From: Kribbella soli
GTDB lineage: Bacteria; Actinomycetota; Actinomycetes; Propionibacteriales; Kribbellaceae
Assembly: GCF_004331345.1 (NCBI RefSeq)
Contig: NZ_SJJZ01000007.1
Span: 1-64,000, forward strand
Length of the DNA stretch: 64,000 nt
Direction: 5' to 3'
A program made the translations under genes and the position numbers. Below, piece after piece: positions 59,489 to 64,000 of the stretch (position 1 is its first letter; each line of letters starts with the position of its first letter). Below the pieces are notes generated by a model, which was given only the letters and a program-made list of their open reading frames with translations, did no database searches and was not told where the DNA came from.

Positions 59489-60946
59489 ATGACCCGCCCA
59501 CCAGTGCCTGCGTTCGCCGCACGGCCTGTGGCGACCGTCGCGTTGATCGTCGGTGCGGTGCTGACTGCGCTGTCCGGACGCTACGGCTACCACCGTGACG
59601 AGTTCTACTTCATGGTCGCCGGCCGGCATCTCAGCTGGGGGTACGTCGACCAGCCGCCGCTGACCCCGTTCATCGCGCGCGTGTCGACGGCTGTCTTCGG
59701 CGACACCGTCATGGGGCTGCGGGTGCTGTCGACGCTGAGCACTGTCGCGGCAATTGTCGTGGTCGCGCTGATCGCCCGGGAGTTCGGCAGCGAGCGGCGT
59801 GGACAGATCCTCGCTGCTGTCTGCGCCGCGGTGTCCGGCTTCGTGCTCGGCGTCGGCCATCTGGTCTCTACGGCGACATACGACCTGCTTGCCTGGATGT
59901 TGATCGGCCTGTTCGCAGTCAAGCTGCTGCGGACGGGCGACGGCCGCTGGTGGCTCGCGCTCGGGCTGACGGCCGGGATCGCGTTGGAGAACAAGTACCT
60001 CGTCGTGTTGCCGATCGGCGCGCTCCTCATCTCGCTGCTGATCGTGGGACCGCGTGGGGTGCTGCGGTCCTGGTGGCTGCTCGCGGGCGTGGCGGTCGCG
60101 GGTCTGATCGCGTTGCCGAACGTGCTGTGGCAGTTCCAGCACGATTGGCCGCAGCTCACGGTCGCCAGCGGGATCAGTGAGGACGACGGCACCGAGAACC
60201 GGATCATGTTCATCCCGCTGCAGCTCTTGCAGCTGTCACCGTTCCTGGTCCCGGTCTGGGTGGCCGGCTTCCTGCGGATCTGGCGGCAGCTGCGCTGGGC
60301 TCGTTCCATCGGACTCGCGTATCCCGTGTTGTGCGTCGTCGTGCTCGTGACCGGCGGGAAGTCGTACTACGCGCTGCCGCTGCTGCTCGTGCTCGTGGCA
60401 GCCGGTTGTGAACCCGTTCTGCGCTGGGTCGATCGACACCGCGTAAAGGCTGTCGTGGGACTGGTCCTGACTGCCGTAACATCTGCCGTCTTCACCCTGC
60501 CGGTCCTGCCCGCGTCGGCGGCCGACTTTGTCATCCCGGTGAACAAGGAGCAGGGCGAGCAGATCGGGTGGCCGGCGTTCACCGAATCCGTCGCGGGCGC
60601 CTGGGGCCAGATCCCATCTTCCCAAGGAGCGACTCTCTTCACCGGCAATTACGGCGAGGCCGGGGCACTTGTGCGCTACGGGCCTGCGCACGGCCTGCCA
60701 GCGCCGTACTCCTCGCACATGAGCTTCTGGGACTGGTCGCAACCGCCGGACACCAATACCGGTCCGGTGCTGCTCGTCGAGATCGAACGGAACCCGGGCC
60801 TCGAGTCGCACTTCCGGGACTGTAACCAGGTCGGCACGGTGGACAGCATCGTCTCGAACGACGAGGACGGCACCGCCCTGGTCCTGTGCGCCGGGGCCGC
60901 CGAGCCGTGGTCCACCTTGTGGCCGAAGATCCGGCAGTTCTATTGA
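59489..60946 (+). CDS. GT39-like glycosyltransferase (ArnT/PMT family membrane protein)
   Basis: A 485-residue multi-pass membrane protein of the dolichyl-phosphate-mannose-type transferase clan. The acidic catalytic motif is in 'GYHRDEFYFM' at about 30-39, followed by 'WGYVDQPPLTPFIARV' in the first external loop. About ten membrane segments and a C-terminal soluble region (about 350-485, Cys pair in 'FRDCNQVG' and 'LVLCAGAA') follow. It would use a polyprenyl-phosphate sugar as donor; acceptor unknown. Confidence 0.85.
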   Translation: MTRPPVPAFAARPVATVALIVGAVLTALSGRYGYHRDEFYFMVAGRHLSWGYVDQPPLTPFIARVSTAVFGDTVMGLRVLSTLSTVAAIVVVALIAREFGSERRGQILAAVCAAVSGFVLGVGHLVSTATYDLLAWMLIGLFAVKLLRTGDGRWWLALGLTAGIALENKYLVVLPIGALLISLLIVGPRGVLRSWWLLAGVAVAGLIALPNVLWQFQHDWPQLTVASGISEDDGTENRIMFIPLQLLQLSPFLVPVWVAGFLRIWRQLRWARSIGLAYPVLCVVVLVTGGKSYYALPLLLVLVAAGCEPVLRWVDRHRVKAVVGLVLTAVTSAVFTLPVLPASAADFVIPVNKEQGEQIGWPAFTESVAGAWGQIPSSQGATLFTGNYGEAGALVRYGPAHGLPAPYSSHMSFWDWSQPPDTNTGPVLLVEIERNPGLESHFRDCNQVGTVDSIVSNDEDGTALVLCAGAAEPWSTLWPKIRQFY

Positions 60947-60952
60947 TCCGCT

Positions 60953-60958
60953 TACGGT
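60953..60958 (+). promoter_or_regulatory. TACGGT -10-like element of the FGE-like gene
   Basis: The hexamer ends exactly 6 nt before the ATG at 60965, without a Shine-Dalgarno sequence. Confidence 0.35.
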
Positions 60959-60964
60959 TGGACG

Positions 60965-61579
60965 ATGCTCGACCTCGTTGACCTAGTTGACCTTCCGGCC
61001 GGGCTGTTGTTCCTGCGCGACGACCGGGTCGGCAAGCGGTGGCACGTGAACCTGCTCGCCTTCCGTCTGGCCCGGTACCCGGTGACGAAGGACAGCCTGC
61101 CGCTCACCGGCGTGAGCTGGTACGACGCCGTTGCCTTGTGCAACCAGTTGTCGATTGAGGCCGGCCTTCCCGTTGCCTACACGATCGACGGCGAGCAGGT
61201 GGACTGGGACCAGTCCTCCCCCGGCTACCGGCTGCCCACCGAGGCCGAGTGGCAATACGCGTGCACCGCCGGCACACCCGGGTATCGCTACGGTCCGCTC
61301 GACGAGATCGCCTGGTACGCCGAGAACTCCGACGCGCATCCGCATCCCGTCGGCCTGCGGACGCCCAACGCGTGGGGGCTGCACGACATGCTCGGCAACG
61401 TGTGGGAGTGGTGCTGGGATCTGTACGACCCAGAGACGTACGGCTCGTACCGGATCTTCCGCGGCGGCGGTTTCGCCGACGGGGAGCGCTCTCTCGGTTC
61501 CACGGTCCGCCGGCGATCGCATCCGACGTTCGCGATCGAGGATCTCGGTTTCCGGGTCGCGCAGTCAGTCGTCGGCTGA
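60965..61579 (+). CDS. formylglycine-generating-enzyme-like domain protein, likely non-catalytic as FGE
   Basis: A 204-residue FGE-sulfatase domain protein. The fold motifs are present: 'VTGVSWYDAVALCNQ'-like segment near 50, 'YRLPTEAEWQYACTAG' near 86, 'NAWGLHDMLGNVWEWCWD' near 133 and the terminal 'DLGFRVAQS'. The two active-site cysteines expected in the last 35 residues of true FGE are absent ('GSTVRRRSHPTF' in that place), and the N-terminal third of the domain is missing compared with usual FGE (about 280-300 residues). It may serve another FGE-domain function. Its end overlaps the convergent oxidoreductase gene by 15 nt. Confidence 0.82.
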   Translation: MLDLVDLVDLPAGLLFLRDDRVGKRWHVNLLAFRLARYPVTKDSLPLTGVSWYDAVALCNQLSIEAGLPVAYTIDGEQVDWDQSSPGYRLPTEAEWQYACTAGTPGYRYGPLDEIAWYAENSDAHPHPVGLRTPNAWGLHDMLGNVWEWCWDLYDPETYGSYRIFRGGGFADGERSLGSTVRRRSHPTFAIEDLGFRVAQSVVG

Positions 61580-62560
61580 CGGCCTGAGGGCGAGCTTGCC
61601 GACGGTCGCGCGGGCCTCGAGTTCGGCTAGGGCCTTCGGGCCGTCGGCGAGGTCGTAGACGGTAGGGCGGCCGGGTGGGTACACGCCGGCTTTGATCAGC
61701 TCGTCGAGCTCCTCGAGGACCTCGGCGAAGAGCTCGGGCGCGTGCTGGATCGTGGTTGTCAGGTGCTGGCCGATCACGTGCACCGGGTGCTTGAAGTTCA
61801 GCTCCCAGTTGCTGATCGAGGCCTCACCCGCCGCGGCTCCGATCACGACGACCTTGCCGGTCACCCGGCGCGCGACCTCGATGCTCTGCCGGAACGTGTC
61901 GCCGCCGACGGATTCGAGCACGATGTCGACACCACGCCCACCCGTCAGCCGGCGTACCTCGGCGACCAGGTCCGCCGTCCGGTAGTCGATCGCATGATCC
62001 GCGCCAAGCCGCCGTACGACGTCATGCTTCGACGCCGATGCCGTGGCGATGACCGTTGCGCCGTAGTGCTTCGCGATCCGCACAGCGGCCTGCCCTACAC
62101 CGCCTGCAGCCGCGTGGATCAGCACCGTGTCGCCAGCGGCCAGGCGTCCGAGCGGGCGGAGAGATGCGAGAGCGGTTGCCCAGTTCAGAACCAGGCCGAG
62201 CGCTTCGTCGTCGCTCCAGTCGGTCGGCACCGGTACGACGGCGTTCGCGGGCATCAGCATGTACTCCGCGAAGGCGCCGGCGCCCGTGCCGATGACGTGG
62301 TCGCCGAGGGCCACGCTCGTCACGTTCTCCCCCAGGGCGACGACCTCACCGGCTGCCTCGAAGCCCGCGAGGTACGGGGGCTTCGGACCGCCGTCGTACG
62401 TGCCTCGCGTCTGCATCACGTCAGCGAAGTTCACCCCGGCGGCACCGACTTTCACGAGGACCTCCCTTGGTCCCGCCACCGGCACCCCGACGTCCACGAG
62501 CCGCATCGCTCCCGGACCGTCCAACGAAGGCTGTTCCAGCGCCCGCACGACCGTCACCAT
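61565..62560 (-). CDS. NADPH:quinone oxidoreductase family protein (zinc-free MDR)
   Basis: A 331-residue medium-chain reductase. GroES-like N-terminal domain with 'GVNFADVMQTRGTY' near 43, Rossmann motif 'IHAAAGGVGQAAVRIAKHYG' near 143-162, and 'GADHAIDYRT' near 182. The structural-zinc Cys cluster is absent, as in quinone oxidoreductases. The ATG at 62560 is next to AAAAGG. Likely an NADPH-dependent quinone or enone reductase. Confidence 0.92.
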   Translation of the reverse strand: MVTVVRALEQPSLDGPGAMRLVDVGVPVAGPREVLVKVGAAGVNFADVMQTRGTYDGGPKPPYLAGFEAAGEVVALGENVTSVALGDHVIGTGAGAFAEYMLMPANAVVPVPTDWSDDEALGLVLNWATALASLRPLGRLAAGDTVLIHAAAGGVGQAAVRIAKHYGATVIATASASKHDVVRRLGADHAIDYRTADLVAEVRRLTGGRGVDIVLESVGGDTFRQSIEVARRVTGKVVVIGAAAGEASISNWELNFKHPVHVIGQHLTTTIQHAPELFAEVLEELDELIKAGVYPPGRPTVYDLADGPKALAELEARATVGKLALRPSADD

Positions 62561-62654
62561 CCTTTTGAGGGTTGTTTGATGATGATCGTACATCTGTTTG
62601 CCCGTTATCGAACTCTTTCCCGAAATCCGGTCGCGCCCGACTGACGGCGGCGGC

Positions 62655-62660
62655 TAGCTT
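62655..62660 (+). promoter_or_regulatory. TAGCTT -10 element, leaderless GNAT gene
   Basis: The hexamer ends exactly 6 nt before the ATG at 62667; there is no Shine-Dalgarno sequence. Confidence 0.45.
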
Positions 62661-62666
62661 GCCGGG

Positions 62667-63152
62667 ATGGAGCTGCCACTCACCACTCGCAGGCTGGCTC
62701 TCCGCTGGCCGATCGAGTCCGACCTCCAGGCCCTGGTGGAGCTCTGGACCGATCCCCGTGTCGCCCGCTTCATGGACGACTTCGGCCCCCGCGACGAACA
62801 GGCCGTCCGCGAATGGCTGGACCTCCACAGCAGCCCCACCACCCGAGACGGCACCCACCTCCAACTGATCCCCACCCGCCGAACCGACGCCACCCCCGTC
62901 GGCTGGCTGGGCCTGGGCGTCAGCGACGACCCCACCGCCGACTGGAGCTTCGGCTACGCCATCCACCCCGCCCACCGCTCCAATGGCTACGCCACCGAGG
63001 CCCTAGCTGCCGCCCTAACCCACCTGGACGTAACGGTCTGGGGCGAATGCCACCTGACGAACGACGCCTCAGCCCACGTAATGCAATCCGCCGGCATGCA
63101 AGAACTACCCCCCACCACCAGCCGCCGCTTCCTCCACACCCCCACCACCTAG
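62667..63152 (+). CDS. GNAT family N-acetyltransferase
   Basis: A 161-residue RimJ/RimL-type acetyltransferase. The start 'MELPLTTRRLALRWPIESDL' and the acetyl-CoA motif region 'WSFGYAIHPAHRSNGYATEA' near 92-111 (Q/RxxGxG/A loop as 'HRSNGYA') are typical, with 'ECHLTNDASAHVMQSAGM' near 127. Third positions in the second half are almost all C. Substrate unknown. Confidence 0.9.
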   Translation: MELPLTTRRLALRWPIESDLQALVELWTDPRVARFMDDFGPRDEQAVREWLDLHSSPTTRDGTHLQLIPTRRTDATPVGWLGLGVSDDPTADWSFGYAIHPAHRSNGYATEALAAALTHLDVTVWGECHLTNDASAHVMQSAGMQELPPTTSRRFLHTPTT

Positions 63153-63177
63153 CCGCTCGCTTGGCGACTGAGATGGA

Positions 63178-63347
63178 AACCCGACCCGCACAGGTGAGCT
63201 AACCGCCCAACCCAACCACCGCAGCCGAGCGAAGCGAAGGCGTCCGGCTGCGGGGCGGGCGGTCGTGTGGTGAGCGACCGGCGAACCCGACCCGCGCTTG
63301 GTGAGCCGACTGCCAACCCGACCACGGAGCCGAGCGAAGCGAAGGCG
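63178..63347. repeat. two imperfect direct repeats of about 65 bp
   Basis: Copies at 63178-63242 and 63284-63347 both begin AACCCGACCCGC and end CCGAGCGAAGCGAAGGCG, with about ten differences in the middle, 106 bp apart. The GAGCGAAGCGA ending is palindrome-like with neighbouring GC-rich arms. The region 63153-63464 holds no gene. Confidence 0.75.
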
Positions 63348-63464
63348 CAAGGGGGTGCGGGTGGCCGAGCCCCCGCTCGCGGCAAGCGCAGCGCAGCCGC
63401 ACAAATGACGAAGGCGAGGCGGTCAGCGCAGGAACTGCGCGACACACCTCGCCTATCGGCTTCG

Positions 63465-63536
63465 TGGACGATACTGGGATCGAACCAGTGACCTCTTCCG
63501 TGTCAGGGAAGCGCGCTACCGCTGCGCCAATCGTCC
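63465..63536 (-). tRNA. tRNA-Val (GAC)
   Basis: A 72-nt cloverleaf: acceptor GGACGAT pairs with ATCGTCC, anticodon stem CTTCC/GGAAG encloses CTGACAC (anticodon GAC), T arm ACTGG-TTCGATC-CCAGT, discriminator A. CCA is not encoded. Confidence 0.95.
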
Positions 63537-63559
63537 AAGGGAACCTGTTGGGGTCCTCG

Positions 63560-63630
63560 AGGTGGAGACGGGATTCGAACCCGTGTACACGGCTTTGCAG
63601 GCCGTTGCCTCGCCTCTCGGCCACTCCACC
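63560..63630 (-). tRNA. tRNA-Cys (GCA)
   Basis: A 71-nt cloverleaf: acceptor GGTGGAG/CTCCACC, anticodon loop CTGCAAA (GCA), T arm with GGTTCGAATCC, and U at the discriminator position as in Cys tRNAs. CCA is not encoded. Confidence 0.95.
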
Positions 63631-63662
63631 ACTGAGAAAGCTGGCCTGCCGAACCCTCTCCG

Positions 63663-63735
63663 AGCGGACGACCGGGTTCGAACCGGCGACCTCAACCTTG
63701 GCAAGGTTGCGCTCTACCAACTGAGCTACGTCCGC
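63663..63735 (-). tRNA. tRNA-Gly (GCC)
   Basis: A 73-nt cloverleaf: acceptor GCGGACG/CGTCCGC, anticodon stem CAACC/GGTTG with loop TTGCCAA (GCC), T arm GCCGG-TTCGAAC-CCGGT, discriminator U. First of the Gly-Cys-Val cluster in transcription order. Confidence 0.95.
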
Positions 63736-63909
63736 AGTGCGCCCGGTTTCCGTCTCTCCGGCGCGAGAAGAACATTAGCCCATCTCCGCCTCAGTTCAAA
63801 AACCGGGGTCTCCGGTACGTCGACGTACCGTCATCAACTGCTCACCTTCGGACTCCCGCGCGGACCGGGATCACCTGCGCACTAAGGTGTTCCGCGGAAG
63901 GAGCACCAC

Positions 63910-64000
63910 ATGCGTATCTGGCTCAACGGCGCCTTGCTGGACGACGAGGCGACGGTCTCGCCGCTGGACCACGGGCTGACCACCGGTGACGGCGTTTTCG
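63910..64000 (+). CDS. pabC: aminotransferase class IV, aminodeoxychorismate lyase-like (3' partial)
   Basis: The first 30 codons of a gene that runs off the window. 'MRIWLNGALLDDEATVSPLD' followed by 'HGLTTGDGVF' is the usual start of fold-IV PLP enzymes: W/L-NG, then D-x-G-x3-GDGVFET. Aminodeoxychorismate lyase (PabC) is the closest in style; branched-chain or D-amino-acid aminotransferases share this start. The ATG has a GGAAGGAG site 7 nt upstream. Confidence 0.75.
   Translation, partial: MRIWLNGALLDDEATVSPLDHGLTTGDGVF

Noticed and set aside
1..64000. CRISPR arrays, rRNA genes, insertion sequences or prophage modules
   Set aside because: No regularly spaced repeats, no rRNA-like stretches and no intact transposase or phage structural genes were seen; only the integrase relic at 5.2-5.4 kb hints at past mobility.

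Overview
The window is a high-GC actinobacterial chromosome segment. The phosphatidylinositol-mannoside genes (pgsA, a PatA-type acyltransferase, pimA), the FadA/FabG4/HtdX-like beta-oxidation cassette, EF-G2, a PAC2 protein and an EspI-like ParA ATPase all fit Actinomycetota. The overall style and the many secreted or sugar-related genes suggest Propionibacteriales, perhaps Kribbella or a relative; this genus guess is inference.

Layout. 0-4.7 kb: a sugar ABC importer, a GH130 glycoside phosphorylase and a phosphomannomutase form a mannoside uptake and phosphorolysis operon; the mutase carries an apparent 1-nt frameshift. 4.7-5.5 kb: a decayed strip with remnants of a cupin and a tyrosine recombinase. 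5.5-11.5 kb: acyl-CoA dehydrogenase, divergent from TetR-fadA-fabG4-MaoC, then a small membrane protein. 11.5-18.8 kb: a minus-strand run (dihydroxyphthalate decarboxylase-like protein, nitrilase, polar amino-acid ABC importer) leading into a threonine-rich leader peptide, a strong hairpin and a second, shortened threonyl-tRNA synthetase; a MocR regulator is divergent. 18.8-24.5 kb: TesB, PAC2 protein, a 2-hydroxyacid dehydrogenase/DUF2264 pair under a LacI-type operator, and ferritin. 24.5-30.3 kb: three tandem DUF2207 membrane proteins. 30.4-37.8 kb: EF-G2, an AAA/TPR/membrane operon, a HIT protein, and an epoxide hydrolase divergent from a WYL regulator. 37.8-51 kb: the thrS-HIT and pgsA-patA-pimA blocks, separated by about 8 kb that holds a lipoprotein, two secreted paralogs and a 1588-residue kinase-like/P-loop NTPase/TPR/OB protein. 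51-64 kb: an ABC exporter with an embedded DedA gene, the ParA-like protein, a two-component system, a GntR/LacI regulator with an SDR gene, a GT39 protein, an FGE-like protein, a quinone oxidoreductase, a GNAT protein, three tRNAs (Gly, Cys, Val) and the start of an aminotransferase class IV gene.

Most notable: (1) the large STAND/SAMD9-like protein interrupting a conserved operon, a candidate conflict or defence gene; (2) an apparent threonine attenuator ahead of an editing-less ThrRS paralog; (3) a recurring promoter geometry, a TANNNT hexamer ending 5-7 nt before the start codon at a dozen genes, which points to widespread leaderless transcription and fixes several starts.
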